64,000 bases of DNA from Streptomyces sp. WMMB303 (GCF_029351045.1 NZ_JARKIN010000001.1:3146001-3210000); one strand, 5' to 3'; counted from the stretch's first letter, positions 9,886 through 18,809 are shown. Notes: generated from the letters alone by a model not told the origin. A program made the numbers and translations.

Positions 9886-10602
9886 ATGCGCGCACTCCGC
9901 ACAGGACTGGTGATCCTGGTGATACTCGCCGGGCTCTTCGTGGCGGCCGACCGCGTCGCGGTGAACCTCGCCGAGGACAAGGTGGCCGAGAAGCTGAAGG
10001 GTCAGCTCGCCTCCGCGTCGTCCGGCGATCCCTCCGTCTCCATCGAGGGCTTCCCGTTTCTGACCCAGGTCGCCGGCAAGCAACTGGACAAGGTGAAGGT
10101 CGACGTCGAGGGCGTCACCGCCACGGCGAACGACCGCCGGGTGCGGCTGAGCAGGATCACCATGGAAGCCCTCGACGTGAAGCTGTCGAACAACTTCGGC
10201 ACGGCGGTCGCCGACCGGGCCACCGGCACCGTGCACCTGTCCTACGCGGACCTGTCCAAGGCGGCGGACGACGGGGTACGCGTCAGCTACGGCGGCAAGA
10301 GCACCTCCGGCAAGGACCAGGTGAAGGTCACCGCCGGCCTCGTCCTCCCGGTGGTGGGCCGCAGCATCGAGCGCAGCGTCTACAGCACCGTCAGCGTGAC
10401 CGGCGGCGACACGGTGCGGCTGCACGCCGACGAGGTGCCCGGCTCCAAGGTGCCCGGCGTCGAGGACGCGATCCGCAAGAAGATCGACTTCGACCGCAGG
10501 ATCGACCGCCTCCCCGACGGCCTCCGGCTGGAGAAGGTCGAGGCGACCAAGAGCGGCGTGGACGTCTCCATGGCGGGCACCGACGTCCGGCTGGCCGGCT
10601 GA
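9886..10602 (+). CDS. LmeA-family (DUF2993) phospholipid-binding protein
   Basis: Secreted or membrane-tethered protein, 238 aa. One N-terminal hydrophobic segment (TGLVILVILAGLFVAADRVAV) is followed by the DUF2993 domain (VSIEGFPFLTQVAGKQLDKVKV, then LDVKLSNNF). The mycobacterial relative LmeA binds phospholipids and supports lipomannan assembly; here only the fold family can be claimed. ATG 9886 is preceded by GGGGG about ten bases upstream. It stands alone between the repeat-rich membrane protein and the sulfur-metabolism group. Confidence 0.85.
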   Translation: MRALRTGLVILVILAGLFVAADRVAVNLAEDKVAEKLKGQLASASSGDPSVSIEGFPFLTQVAGKQLDKVKVDVEGVTATANDRRVRLSRITMEALDVKLSNNFGTAVADRATGTVHLSYADLSKAADDGVRVSYGGKSTSGKDQVKVTAGLVLPVVGRSIERSVYSTVSVTGGDTVRLHADEVPGSKVPGVEDAIRKKIDFDRRIDRLPDGLRLEKVEATKSGVDVSMAGTDVRLAG

Positions 10603-10850
10603 CCCGGGCACCCCGGCCCGGACCGCACCCCTCGCCCGCATCGGACCGCCTCGGCACCCGGCTGCCGTGCCGGGCGAGATCATCAATCCCGCCATCCGAG
10701 ACGGGTGGGGGCGCGCGCCCCGCGCCCACCCGCGCGGGGCGCTCTCCCGGCCTCGGCCGTCGGGCCCCTCATCCCGCCATACGGACGAAAATATCTCAGG
10801 ATGCGGATCGGCGGTGACACAGCCCCGTCGACGTCCTTACGATCGAGCGC

Positions 10851-10934
10851 ATGAAGCGACAGGCGGACCTCACGAAGCGCCGGGCAGTGGACCTGTGCCG
10901 CATCGCCGCCATGCTCTGTCGCGGCTCCCGCTGA
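10851..10934 (+). CDS. Cys-containing leader peptide (Ms5788A-like) of the sulfurtransferase operon
   Basis: A 27-codon frame starting MKRQADLTKRRAVDLCR and continuing IAAMLCRGSR, with two Cys codons (TGC, TGT). Short basic peptides of this type precede sulfur-metabolism operons in actinobacteria; the mycobacterial examples act as cysteine-responsive attenuators in which ribosome stalling at Cys codons changes downstream expression. It lies 226 bp before the sulfurtransferase gene, with a stem-loop between them (10967-10992). Its position and composition match this family; the regulatory role is inferred. Confidence 0.8.
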   Translation: MKRQADLTKRRAVDLCRIAAMLCRGSR

Positions 10935-10966
10935 CCCGCTGACCGTCCGCACGTCCCGCCGGGACC

Positions 10967-10992
10967 GAGGCGCCCTGCCCGCTCGGCGCCTC
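10967..10992 (+). promoter_or_regulatory. Stem-loop between leader peptide and sulfurtransferase gene
   Basis: Perfect 8-bp arms GAGGCGCC and GGCGCCTC around a 10-nt loop, 32 bp after the leader peptide stop. The placement fits an attenuator hairpin; no U-run follows, so a simple intrinsic terminator is less likely. Confidence 0.5.
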
Positions 10993-11160
10993 GCCGCCTA
11001 CCCGCACACGTGCCCCAGCGCAGTCCCGCGTACGTCCCACCGCGCACCGTCGCGCACGACAGCACTCCGCCGTGCGCCCGACCCGTGACCGCGAGCCGCC
11101 GCGTACGCGCACCTGTTCGCACCCTCCGCCGCACCCACCCACCTCACGAGGAGAGACAGC

Positions 11161-11997
11161 ATGAGCCGCAGCGACGTTCTGGTCGACGCCGACTGGGCAG
11201 AGGCCCACATCGACGACCCGAAGGTGGTGCTCGTCGAGGTCGACGAGGACACCTCGGCCTACGACAAGAACCACATCAGGAACGCGGTCCGGATCGACTG
11301 GAAGCAGGACCTCCAGGACCCGGTGCGCCGCGACTTCGTGGACCAGGAGGGCTTCGAGAAGCTCCTGTCCGCCAAGGGCATCGCGAACGACGACACCGTC
11401 GTGCTCTACGGCGGCAACAACAACTGGTTCGCCTCCTACGCCTACTGGTACTTCAAGCTCTACGGCCACCAGGACGTCAAGCTCCTCGACGGCGGCCGCA
11501 AGAAGTGGGAGCTGGACTCCCGCGACCTGGTCGCCGAGGTGCCCGAGCGTCCGGCCACCGACTACAAGGCCCAGCCGCAGGACACCGCCATCCGCGCCTT
11601 CCGCGACGAGGTCGTCGAGGCGATCGGCACCAAGAACCTGGTGGACGTGCGCTCCCCCGACGAGTTCAGCGGCAAGCTGCTCGCCCCCGCGCACCTGCCG
11701 CAGGAGCAGTCCCAGCGCCCCGGCCACGTGCCCAGCGCCCGCAACATCCCCTGGTCGAAGTCGGCCAACGACGACGGCACCTTCAAGTCCGACGAGCAGC
11801 TCAAGGAGCTCTACGAGGCCGAAGGCGTCGACCTGGGCAAGGACACCATCGCCTACTGCCGCATCGGTGAGCGCTCCGCGCACACCTGGTTCGTCCTGCA
11901 CGAGCTGCTGGGCCAGCAGAACGTCAAGAACTACGACGGCTCCTGGACCGAGTACGGCTCGCTCGTCGGCGTGCCCGTCGAGCTCGGCTCCAACTGA
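11161..11997 (+). CDS. cysA: Thiosulfate sulfurtransferase (rhodanese), CysA/SseA type
   Basis: Two-domain rhodanese, 278 aa, moving sulfane sulfur from thiosulfate or a related donor to an acceptor in the cytoplasm. The N-terminal inactive rhodanese domain (VLVEVDEDTSAYDKNHI) is followed by the catalytic domain with the Cys loop in DTIAYCRIGERSAHTWFVL, the CRxGxR form typical of actinobacterial CysA. RBS GAGGAGAG lies just upstream of ATG 11161. It leads the group with the SseC-like and DsrE-like genes, the same partnership as cysA2-sseC2 in Mycobacterium tuberculosis. Control by the upstream leader peptide is likely. Confidence 0.93.
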   Translation: MSRSDVLVDADWAEAHIDDPKVVLVEVDEDTSAYDKNHIRNAVRIDWKQDLQDPVRRDFVDQEGFEKLLSAKGIANDDTVVLYGGNNNWFASYAYWYFKLYGHQDVKLLDGGRKKWELDSRDLVAEVPERPATDYKAQPQDTAIRAFRDEVVEAIGTKNLVDVRSPDEFSGKLLAPAHLPQEQSQRPGHVPSARNIPWSKSANDDGTFKSDEQLKELYEAEGVDLGKDTIAYCRIGERSAHTWFVLHELLGQQNVKNYDGSWTEYGSLVGVPVELGSN

Positions 11998-12027
11998 CCC
12001 GACCCCCCGAAAGGACGGAACACCCCC

Positions 12028-12315
12028 ATGTGCGGAGCACAGGCAGGCGGGCCCGACGCCGCCACCATCAAGCCGGGCGAGACGACGATCCAGGGCAGCG
12101 TGACCCGCGGCGGCGAGCCCGTCACCGGGTACGTGCGGCTGCTGGACGCCACCGGCGAGTTCACCGCGGAGGTCCCCACCTCCGCCACCGGCCAGTTCCG
12201 CTTCTACGCCGCGGAAGGCACCTGGACGCTTCGCGCACTGGTGCCCGGCGGCACCGCGGACCGCACGGTGGTCGCCCAGGACGGCGGCCTGGCCGAAGTC
12301 ACCATCGCGGTCTGA
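12028..12315 (+). CDS. DUF1416 protein (SseC-like)
   Basis: Small beta-sandwich-like protein of 95 aa, starting MCGAQAGGPDAATIKPGET. It matches the DUF1416/SseC family that accompanies rhodanese genes in actinobacteria. The conserved Cys at position 2 could carry sulfur; no activity is established that I can cite from sequence alone. The gene starts 30 bp after the sulfurtransferase stop with a good RBS (GAAAGGACGG), so it is in the same operon. Confidence 0.85.
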   Translation: MCGAQAGGPDAATIKPGETTIQGSVTRGGEPVTGYVRLLDATGEFTAEVPTSATGQFRFYAAEGTWTLRALVPGGTADRTVVAQDGGLAEVTIAV

Positions 12316-12418
12316 GCCGCGCGGGGGCTTCGCCCGGCCCGGCAGCAGCGTGCCGTCCTCCTGGACTCCTGGACCGGCACGGCGCCGGGACCGGGCGGAG
12401 CCCCCATATGCTGGCCGT

Positions 12419-12784
12419 ATGGCACACCGGAAGCTCGTCATCAAGGTCACCGCGGGCGCTGACGCGCCCGAGCGGTGCTCGCAGGCGTTCACCGTCGCCT
12501 CCGTCGCGGCGGCGAGCGGTACCGAGGTCAGCCTCTGGCTGACCGGCGAATCCGCCTGGTTCGCGCTCCCGGGCCGCGCGGCGGAGTTCGAGCTGCCGCA
12601 CGCGGCACCACTGCCCGACCTCATGGCCGCGATCCAGGCGAGCGGCCGGATCACGCTGTGCACCCAGTGCGCGGCCCGCCGTGACATCGAGGAGAAGGAC
12701 GTCCTCGAAGGCGTCCGCATCGCGGGCGCCCAGCTCTTCGTGAGCGAGATCATGGCCGAGGACGTCCAGGCCCTCGTCTACTGA
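12419..12784 (+). CDS. DsrE-like protein
   Basis: A 121-aa protein with the DsrE/TusD-type flavodoxin-like fold pattern: LVIKVTAGADAPERCSQAF, SVAAASGTEVSLWLTGESAW, and a CTQCAARR motif in the second half. Family members handle sulfur relay or protein persulfides. The CxxC pair in the expected loop and its position after two sulfur genes support a role in the same pathway. Start ATG 12419 lies about 100 bp after the SseC-like gene. Confidence 0.78.
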   Translation: MAHRKLVIKVTAGADAPERCSQAFTVASVAAASGTEVSLWLTGESAWFALPGRAAEFELPHAAPLPDLMAAIQASGRITLCTQCAARRDIEEKDVLEGVRIAGAQLFVSEIMAEDVQALVY

Positions 12785-12929
12785 ACGGCCCCACATCCAC
12801 CGAGCGCGCGCCCCTCGTCGTCCGCCGAGTGCGCCCTCATCCGCCGGGCAGCAGCCCCTCGGGAGGTCCGCCCCCGCCGCGGCGATTAGACTCGGAGGGT
12901 CACCGAACACCGCGCAAGGAGAGCCACCC

Positions 12930-13031
12930 GTGCTTGAGGCATTCTTCACCGCCCTGATGGTCCTGGTCTGCGTCGGCACCGTGGCCTTCGCCGGGCTGAC
13001 CTTCAAGAAGCTCTACCAGGGCCAGCGCTGA
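12930..13031 (+). CDS. Very small single-pass membrane protein
   Basis: A 33-codon gene starting at GTG 12930 (LEAFFTALMVLVCVGTVAF, then KKLYQGQR). One TM helix with a short basic tail. A strong RBS (AAGGAGAG) sits about 8 bases upstream and codon third positions are GC-rich, both supporting a real gene. It lies 40 bp before the nitrobindin gene. Function unknown. Confidence 0.7.
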   Translation: MLEAFFTALMVLVCVGTVAFAGLTFKKLYQGQR

Positions 13032-13071
13032 CCGCTCGCACGCCCGCCACTCTTAGGGATCGACCAGTTCC

Positions 13072-13650
13072 ATGATCGAGATTCCGTCCGACCTCCACCC
13101 GGACCTCGTGCCCCTCGCCTTCCTGCTCGGCAACTGGACCGGTGCCGGTGTGGCCGCCCTCGACGCCCAAGAGGGCGAGGAGGAGCAGAAGTGCAACTTC
13201 GGGCAGGAAGTCACCTTCACCCACGACGGCCGTGACTTCCTGGAGTACGTCTCGCACTCCTGGGAGCTCGACGCGGAGGGCCGGAAGGTCCGCCCGCTGG
13301 AGACCGAGACGGGCTACTGGCGCATCGACGCGGACCGCAAGGTCGAGGTCGTCATGATCCGCGACCAGGGCATCGCCGAGGTCTGGTACGGCGAACTGGC
13401 CGAGAAGAAGCCGCAGATCGATCTGGCGACCGACGCGGTGGCCCGCACGGCGGCCGCCGGCGAGTACAGCGGCGGCAAGCGGCTGTACGGCTACGTCAAC
13501 AGCGATCTGATGTGGGTGGGCGAGAAGGCCACCCCCGAGGTGCCGCTGCGGCCCTACATGTCCGCGCACCTGAAGAAGGTCGTGGACCCCAAGGAGTGGG
13601 CCAAGGACGTCGTGGACCTCCCCGACGACGGCATCGCCTTCTTCCGCTGA
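13072..13650 (+). CDS. Nitrobindin-like heme-binding protein (FABP-like family)
   Basis: A 192-aa ten-stranded barrel protein. The family's N-terminal GxWxGxG motif is present (LLGNWTGAGV), and the proximal heme His near the C-terminus is in MSAHLKKV. Nitrobindins hold ferric heme, bind NO and isomerise peroxynitrite. Start ATG 13072 follows a weak RBS. The gene probably forms a transcription unit with the 33-codon membrane peptide 40 bp upstream. Confidence 0.87.
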   Translation: MIEIPSDLHPDLVPLAFLLGNWTGAGVAALDAQEGEEEQKCNFGQEVTFTHDGRDFLEYVSHSWELDAEGRKVRPLETETGYWRIDADRKVEVVMIRDQGIAEVWYGELAEKKPQIDLATDAVARTAAAGEYSGGKRLYGYVNSDLMWVGEKATPEVPLRPYMSAHLKKVVDPKEWAKDVVDLPDDGIAFFR

Positions 13651-14148
13651 GATACCGGGCTCTCCGCTTCCGCGGACCACGCCCACTCCGGACCTTCCGC
13701 CGGGGACGCGCACTCCCGTTGAGAGCGTCCCCGGTCGCCGTTCGGGACCGGCCCCGCCCTCTCGCGCGGCGCCTCTCCGCCCGCGCCTCGAGGCCGTTCC
13801 CGCCCGTTCACCGGGTTGTCGCCGCCGCGTTCGGCGGCAGTGGCGGCCCGCCCCGGCGCGCGTCTCGAAGATGTCACGATTGTGAAAGCTGTGGAATAGC
13901 GCGTTTCAGCGCGGCGGTTCGGGAACCCGCCCCCGGCGGCTCGGTCGAAGCGAATCCACTGGTCACAGTGATACCCCTACTGCACGAGTCGCCGAAATCA
14001 CTCCCGGTAGGCAATCTAATGCGTGCCCTCGAGTGATAAGAATGGCGTTAATCCATTCACCGGCACGAGCGCCGGTGGGGCCCCTGCGGCGCGCTCTCGT
14101 GCCCTCTTGCCCCGGCGCTCGACCGCCCAACGGGGAAAAGGCTCTTCT
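13651..14148. other. Intergenic region, no gene seen
   Basis: About 500 bp between the nitrobindin gene and the LAETG surface protein. The first 200 bp are GC-rich and lack a supportable frame. From about 13,860 the GC content drops (for example TGTCACGATTGTGAAAGC and GGCAATCTAATGCGTG), which fits a promoter region for the surface protein. No clear -35/-10 pair or long palindrome could be fixed. Confidence 0.5.
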
Positions 14149-14946
14149 GTGAATCGTTCTCGCATAACCTCCGCCGCCGCCACCGTCGCGCTGCTCGGCG
14201 GCCTGGCCACCACTCAACTGGCCACCGCGGCGAGCGCCTTCGCGTACGACAGCGGCGCCGAGCTGAACGTCGGCCTGACGTCCGGGATTCTCTACGACAA
14301 GAACTCCGGCAAGGTGATGGGCGACGGCATCGGCGGCAACTTCGGCAACCACGGCCCCGAAGCCACCAAGGCCACCGTCACGGTGACCGCCGTCAAGAAC
14401 GTCACCTTCACCGGCAAGCCGAAGGTGGACAAGGGCACCGTGAAGTCCTGGAGCGCCAAGAAGGTCGTCATCGTGGCCAACCTGGCCGCGGACGGCGACG
14501 CGCTGGAGAACATGGACCTGCCCGCCACCCTCTCCGGCAAGAAGCAGACGCTGCGCGCCGAGATCAAGGGTGACAAGCCCGACCCGGACACCAGCAACAA
14601 CCGCCTCACGCGCTCCTACAGCGTGGACGCCACCAAGCCCGAGCCGACCGACAAGCCCACGGACAAGCCCACCGAGAAGCCGACCGAGAAGCCCACCGAG
14701 AAGCCCTCGGACAAGCCGACCGAGAAGCCCACCGCCCAGCCCTCGAAGCCCAGCGACGACGCCTCGGACGCCAACACCCCGGCACCCGCGGGCGGCTCCG
14801 ACAAGGGCAACGGCGGCGAGGGCGACCTCGCCGAGACCGGCAGCAGCTCCAACACTCCGCTGCTCGTCGGCGGTGCGGGCGCCCTCGTCGTGATCGGCGG
14901 CGCCGCGGTCTTCATGGCCAAGCGCAAGAAGGCCGGCCAGAGCTGA
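14149..14946 (+). CDS. Sortase-anchored surface protein (LAETG)
   Basis: Secreted wall-anchored protein, 265 aa. GTG 14149 was chosen because it gives a normal signal peptide (NRSRITSAAATVALLGGLA, cleavage near ASAFA), with AAAAGG upstream; a longer frame would add an Arg-rich extension. The mature domain is beta-rich (GAELNVGLTSGILYDKNSG). A Pro/Thr/Lys/Glu repeat stalk follows (DKPTEKPTEKPTEKPSDKPT), then LAETG, a TM segment (LLVGGAGALVVIGGAAVFM) and KRKK. LAxTG is the class E sortase signal of streptomycetes. The stalk repeats are present at DNA level as 12-bp units and could vary between strains. Confidence 0.88.
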   Translation: MNRSRITSAAATVALLGGLATTQLATAASAFAYDSGAELNVGLTSGILYDKNSGKVMGDGIGGNFGNHGPEATKATVTVTAVKNVTFTGKPKVDKGTVKSWSAKKVVIVANLAADGDALENMDLPATLSGKKQTLRAEIKGDKPDPDTSNNRLTRSYSVDATKPEPTDKPTDKPTEKPTEKPTEKPSDKPTEKPTAQPSKPSDDASDANTPAPAGGSDKGNGGEGDLAETGSSSNTPLLVGGAGALVVIGGAAVFMAKRKKAGQS

Positions 14947-15023
14947 CCCCTTCCTCCTTGCGATGACACGGGTCCGGGTGCCACGGGGGCACCCGGGCCC
15001 GTTCCGCTTCTACACTGGACCAC

Positions 15024-15479
15024 GTGGCTACCACCGACTGGCAGAGCGACCTCAGGGCGCGCGGATACCGGCTCACTCCGCAGCGCCAGCTCGTGCTGGA
15101 GGCAGTGGACAAGCTGGAGCACTCCACGCCGGACGACATCCTCGCCGAAGTCCGCCGCACGGCCGGCAGCGTCAATATCTCCACGGTCTACCGCACACTG
15201 GAGCTCCTGGAGGAGCTGGGCCTGGTCTCCCACGCCCACCTCGGCCACGGTGCGCCCACCTACCACCTCGCCGACCGGCATCACCACATGCACCTGGTCT
15301 GCCGGGACTGCACCGAGGTGATCGAAGCCGATCTGTCCGTCGCCGAGCCCTTCACCACCGTCCTGCGGGAGCGGTTCGGCTTCGAGACGGACATGAAACA
15401 CTTCGCGATCTTCGGGCGGTGCGCGAAGTGCGGCGAGAGCGCCGACACCACCCCGGCCGACGGCGCGGGCAACACCTGA
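15024..15479 (+). CDS. nur: Nur, nickel-responsive Fur-family repressor
   Basis: Metal sensor of 151 aa. The winged helix is RGYRLTPQRQLVLEAVDKLE with recognition region SVNISTVYRTLELLEELGL. Metal ligands visible: His-rich AHLGHGAPTYHLADRHHHMH, and two CxxC pairs (CRDC, CAKC). The sequence is nearly the Streptomyces Nur type, which represses nickel uptake and sodF (Fe-superoxide dismutase) when nickel is plentiful. Start GTG 15024. No nickel transporter or sodF is in the window, so its targets lie elsewhere. Confidence 0.9.
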   Translation: MATTDWQSDLRARGYRLTPQRQLVLEAVDKLEHSTPDDILAEVRRTAGSVNISTVYRTLELLEELGLVSHAHLGHGAPTYHLADRHHHMHLVCRDCTEVIEADLSVAEPFTTVLRERFGFETDMKHFAIFGRCAKCGESADTTPADGAGNT

Positions 15480-15511
15480 GCACCCGCCGCTGCCCGTCGT
15501 AGGCTGGGCGT

Positions 15512-16525
15512 ATGTCCTCCAGCAGTTCACGCGGCAGCGCCGCAGCCCCCCTCCCCAGCCCGCTGCTGAACCTGCCCGGCGGGGTCGCGGCCGAAGCCCC
15601 CGACGAGGGAGTCGCCGCCCACTACGGCGACCTGTTCAAGGAGCAGCGCGCCCTCGCCGACGGCGCCGGGTTCGTGGACCTCTCGCACCGCGGCGTGGTC
15701 ACCGTCTCCGGCGAGGACCGGCTCTCCTGGCTGCACCTGCTGCTCACCCAGCACGTCGAACAGCTACCGGCCGGCCGGGCGACCGAAGCGCTGATCCTCT
15801 CCGCCAACGGCCACATCGAGCAGGCGCTGGAGCTGGTCGACGACGGGACGACGGTGTGGATGCACACCGAACCGGGCAAACAGGACGAACTGCTGAACTA
15901 TCTGGAGAGCATGCGGTTCTTCTACCGCGTCGAGATCGCCGACCGCACCTCCGAGGTGGCCGTCGTCCACCTGCCCGCGGGGTCCATCGCCGACGTGCCC
16001 GACAGCGCCCTGGCCGTGCGGGAGACGCCGCACGGGCGGGACCTGTTCCTGCCCCGCGGCGAACTGACCGGCTTCGCCGCCACGCACGGGCCGGCCATCG
16101 GGGTGCTGGCCCACGAGGCGCTGCGGGTCGAGGCCCGGCGGCCCCGCCTCGGCATGGAGACCGACCACCGCACCATCCCGCACGAGGTGGGCTGGATCGG
16201 CTCGGCGGTGCATCTGGAGAAGGGCTGCTACCGGGGGCAGGAGACCGTCGCCCGCGTCCACAACCTGGGGAAGCCGCCGCGGCGCCTGGTCTTCCTGCAC
16301 CTGGACGGCAGCGAGGTGCGGCTGCCCGCGCACGGCGACCCGGTCCGGCTCGCCGCCGGAGGCCTGGAGGGGCGGCAGATCGGGTTCGTCACCACCTCGG
16401 CACGCCACCACGAACTCGGGCCGATCGCGCTCGCCCTCGTCAAGCGCAATGTCGCACCCGACGCCGAGCTCATCGTCGGCCCCGACGCCACCGCCGCCGC
16501 GCAGGAAGTCGTCGTCGCCCCGTAG
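15512..16525 (+). CDS. ygfZ: YgfZ/GcvT-domain folate-binding protein
   Basis: A 337-aa protein of the YgfZ group, which uses tetrahydrofolate to support assembly of some iron-sulfur enzymes. The diagnostic motif K-x-C-Y-x-G-Q-E is present (EKGCYRGQETVARVHNLGK). Upstream GcvT-like parts include FVDLSHRGVVTVSGEDRLSW and LLLTQHVEQLP. The Cys in KGCYRGQE is the conserved functional residue. It follows nur on the same strand with 32 bp between, so the two may be co-transcribed. Confidence 0.9.
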   Translation: MSSSSSRGSAAAPLPSPLLNLPGGVAAEAPDEGVAAHYGDLFKEQRALADGAGFVDLSHRGVVTVSGEDRLSWLHLLLTQHVEQLPAGRATEALILSANGHIEQALELVDDGTTVWMHTEPGKQDELLNYLESMRFFYRVEIADRTSEVAVVHLPAGSIADVPDSALAVRETPHGRDLFLPRGELTGFAATHGPAIGVLAHEALRVEARRPRLGMETDHRTIPHEVGWIGSAVHLEKGCYRGQETVARVHNLGKPPRRLVFLHLDGSEVRLPAHGDPVRLAAGGLEGRQIGFVTTSARHHELGPIALALVKRNVAPDAELIVGPDATAAAQEVVVAP

Positions 16526-16583
16526 GCCGCCGACAGGCAGCTCCCGGCCGGGCAGCAGACCCGGCCGGGCCGGCCCCCGCCGC

Positions 16584-17009
16584 TCACACCTCCAGGAGCA
16601 GGGTGAAGGGGCCGTCGTTGGTCAGCGAGACCTTCATGTCGGCCCCGAAGACACCCGTGACGACGGTGGCGCCCAACGCCCGCAGCCGCTCGACCACCTC
16701 GTCGACCAGGGGTTCGGCGACATCCCCGGGCGCCGCCGCGTTCCACGTCGGCCGCCTCCCCTTCCGCGCGTCACCGTGGAGAGTGAACTGGCTGATCACC
16801 AGCAGCGGCGCCCCGGTGTCCGAACACGACTTCTCCTCGTGCAGAATCCGCACGGTCCACAGCTTCCGCGCGAGCCGGGCCGCCTTCTCCGAGGTGTCCT
16901 CGTGCGTGACTCCGACCAGCACGCACAGGCCCTCACCCGCTATCTCCCCGACCGTCGCGCCGTCCACGGCGACGCTCGCACCGTCCACCCGCTGCACCAC
17001 TGCTCGCAT
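16584..17009 (-). CDS. dtd: D-aminoacyl-tRNA deacylase
   Basis: Removes D-amino acids, and Gly from tRNA-Ala, from mischarged tRNAs; 141 aa, the usual length. Starts [15 protein letters not shown]. Both catalytic motifs are present: [19 protein letters not shown] (SQFTL) and the C-terminal [11 protein letters not shown] (the GPxT cis-proline region). Start ATG 17007-17009. Convergent with ygfZ and divergent from rsiG. Confidence 0.95.
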   Translation of the reverse strand: MRAVVQRVDGASVAVDGATVGEIAGEGLCVLVGVTHEDTSEKAARLARKLWTVRILHEEKSCSDTGAPLLVISQFTLHGDARKGRRPTWNAAAPGDVAEPLVDEVVERLRALGATVVTGVFGADMKVSLTNDGPFTLLLEV

Positions 17010-17160
17010 GCCGCCATGATGCCGTGCCGCCGTCCGGCCCGGGCACGCGGCCGCAAGCCGCCGGGGAAGATCGGTGCGAACAGGGGACACGGAGTGGCAC
17101 GATGCGCACACGCGGTGCGTTCACCGGTACCGCGCGATGGGGATGAGGGGACACAAGCCC

Positions 17161-17712
17161 ATGAGCACAACCGGAGCGGGCCCGCCCAGGACACCGCGGC
17201 GGTCCGGGGCCCTGGAGGCGCTGCGCGAGCCGGAGCGGCCGGATCTGACCGCGCTCTCCTTGCGGGAACTGCGGATCCTGCGGCGGTCGGCACAGCAGGA
17301 CGAGGCGGACCTGAGCTATGTGCGCAGACTGCTGCAGGGGCGTATCGACATCCTCGGCGCCGAACTGGCCCGCCGCAGCTCCGCCGGCTCACCACTGCTG
17401 GACCTGCTGCCGCAGATCCTCGCGGACGGTCCGTCCAGCCACCGCTCCTCCGCCCGGCATGTGACTCTCGCCGCACCCCGCAGCGAGGAGTACCGGGCAC
17501 TGGCCGAGGAGATGCTGGCCGAGGTGGAGCTGAGCGACCTCAAGGCCCGCACCGACGGCGAGCTGCACGACGCGACGGCACGGCTGATCCGCTACGAGCA
17601 ACAGGTCTCCGAACGCCGCCAGTCGCTGCAGCAGACGGCCGACGAGTGCAGCACCGAGATCGCCCGACGCTACCGGGAAGGCGAAGCACAGGTGGACGAC
17701 CTGTTGCCGTAG
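17161..17712 (+). CDS. rsiG: RsiG, c-di-GMP-binding anti-sigma factor for WhiG
   Basis: Predicted all-helical protein of 183 aa. Two copies of the c-di-GMP motif E-x3-S-x2-R-x3-Q-x3-D are present exactly: EADLSYVRRLLQGRID in the first helix and EQQVSERRQSLQQTAD in the last. In Streptomyces, RsiG carrying two c-di-GMP molecules holds the sporulation sigma factor WhiG inactive, so falling c-di-GMP releases WhiG. ATG 17161 was chosen over an upstream in-frame GTG because the protein then starts as expected. It is monocistronic, between dtd and the asparaginase gene. Confidence 0.9.
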   Translation: MSTTGAGPPRTPRRSGALEALREPERPDLTALSLRELRILRRSAQQDEADLSYVRRLLQGRIDILGAELARRSSAGSPLLDLLPQILADGPSSHRSSARHVTLAAPRSEEYRALAEEMLAEVELSDLKARTDGELHDATARLIRYEQQVSERRQSLQQTADECSTEIARRYREGEAQVDDLLP

Positions 17713-17858
17713 CGCGGGGCGGGAGCCGGGACGGGATCGGAGCGGGAGGGGCCAGGGGTGTCTGTTCTGCGGCACCGTGCATCCGGTTACGGTGAAGGGC
17801 CACATATCCGTCTGCTCCGCACGCCGCCGAACGGCGTGCACCACCGGAAGGTCCCGAG

Positions 17859-18809
17859 ATGCCCGAGATACTCCCCGTGCTCGCCGAGGTCGTCAGGTCC
17901 GGCTTCACCGAGGGGCGGCACCGGGGCTCGCTGGTGGTCCTGGCGGCCGACGGGAGCGTCACCTTCGCGCTGGGCGACCCGGAGGCGCCGGTCTTCCCCC
18001 GCTCCGCGAACAAGCCGTTCCAGGCGGCCGCGGTGCTGCGCTCGGGGCTGGAGCTGTCCGGCGAGCGGCTGGCGCTGGCCGCGGCGAGCCACTCGGCCGA
18101 GGGCTTCCACCTCGACCTGGTCCGTACGATGCTGGCCGAGCACGGGCTGACCACCGCGGACCTGAAGTGCCCCGCCTCCCTCCCGCTGGACGCGGAGGAG
18201 GCCGAGGCGTTCCTGGCGGCCGGCAGCACCCGCACCCCGCTGGCCATGGACTGCTCGGGCAAGCACACGGCCATGCTCGCCGCCTGCCGGGCCAACGGCT
18301 GGCCGCTCGACAGCTACCTGGACCCCGACCACCCGCTGCAGAAGCTGGTCCGCGAGACGCTGGAGGAGGCCACCGGCGACCCGGTGGCGCACACCGGCGT
18401 GGACGGCTGCGGTGCGCCGCTGATGGCCGTCTCGCTGACCGGGCTGGCGCGCGGATACCGCGCCCTGGCGCTGGCCTCCGCGCAGAGCCCCGAGGGCCGG
18501 GTCGTCGAGGCGATGCGCGCCCACCCCGCCCATGTGGGCGGCACCCGGCGGCACGACACCTGGCTGATGCGGGAACTGCCCGGGGCGGTCAGCAAGATGG
18601 GTGCCGAGGCCGTACAGGGGATCGCGCTGCCGGACGGGAGCGCCCTCGCGCTCAAGGTGGAGGACGGCGCGGAGCGCGCCCTGGGGCCGGTGGTGGCGCG
18701 AGCCCTCGCCACCCGGATGGGAGTCAGCTCCGCGGTGCTGGACCGGCTCGCGACCGTGCCGATCCTGGGCGGCGGCGTCCGGGTCGGCGAGGTCCGCGCG
18801 GCGTTCTGA
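17859..18809 (+). CDS. L-asparaginase II-type amidohydrolase
   Basis: A 316-aa enzyme of the thermolabile Rhizobium-type asparaginase family, hydrolysing asparagine to aspartate and ammonia. Family motifs: FPRSANKPFQAAAVL, ASHSAEGFH, MDCSGKHTAMLAACRANG, GVDGCGAPLMAVS. The Ser-Lys pair and the CSGKH zinc/substrate loop are intact. Start ATG 17859 follows GGAAGG. It lies alone on the plus strand, with the Eis-like gene 95 bp further on. Confidence 0.85.
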   Translation: MPEILPVLAEVVRSGFTEGRHRGSLVVLAADGSVTFALGDPEAPVFPRSANKPFQAAAVLRSGLELSGERLALAAASHSAEGFHLDLVRTMLAEHGLTTADLKCPASLPLDAEEAEAFLAAGSTRTPLAMDCSGKHTAMLAACRANGWPLDSYLDPDHPLQKLVRETLEEATGDPVAHTGVDGCGAPLMAVSLTGLARGYRALALASAQSPEGRVVEAMRAHPAHVGGTRRHDTWLMRELPGAVSKMGAEAVQGIALPDGSALALKVEDGAERALGPVVARALATRMGVSSAVLDRLATVPILGGGVRVGEVRAAF

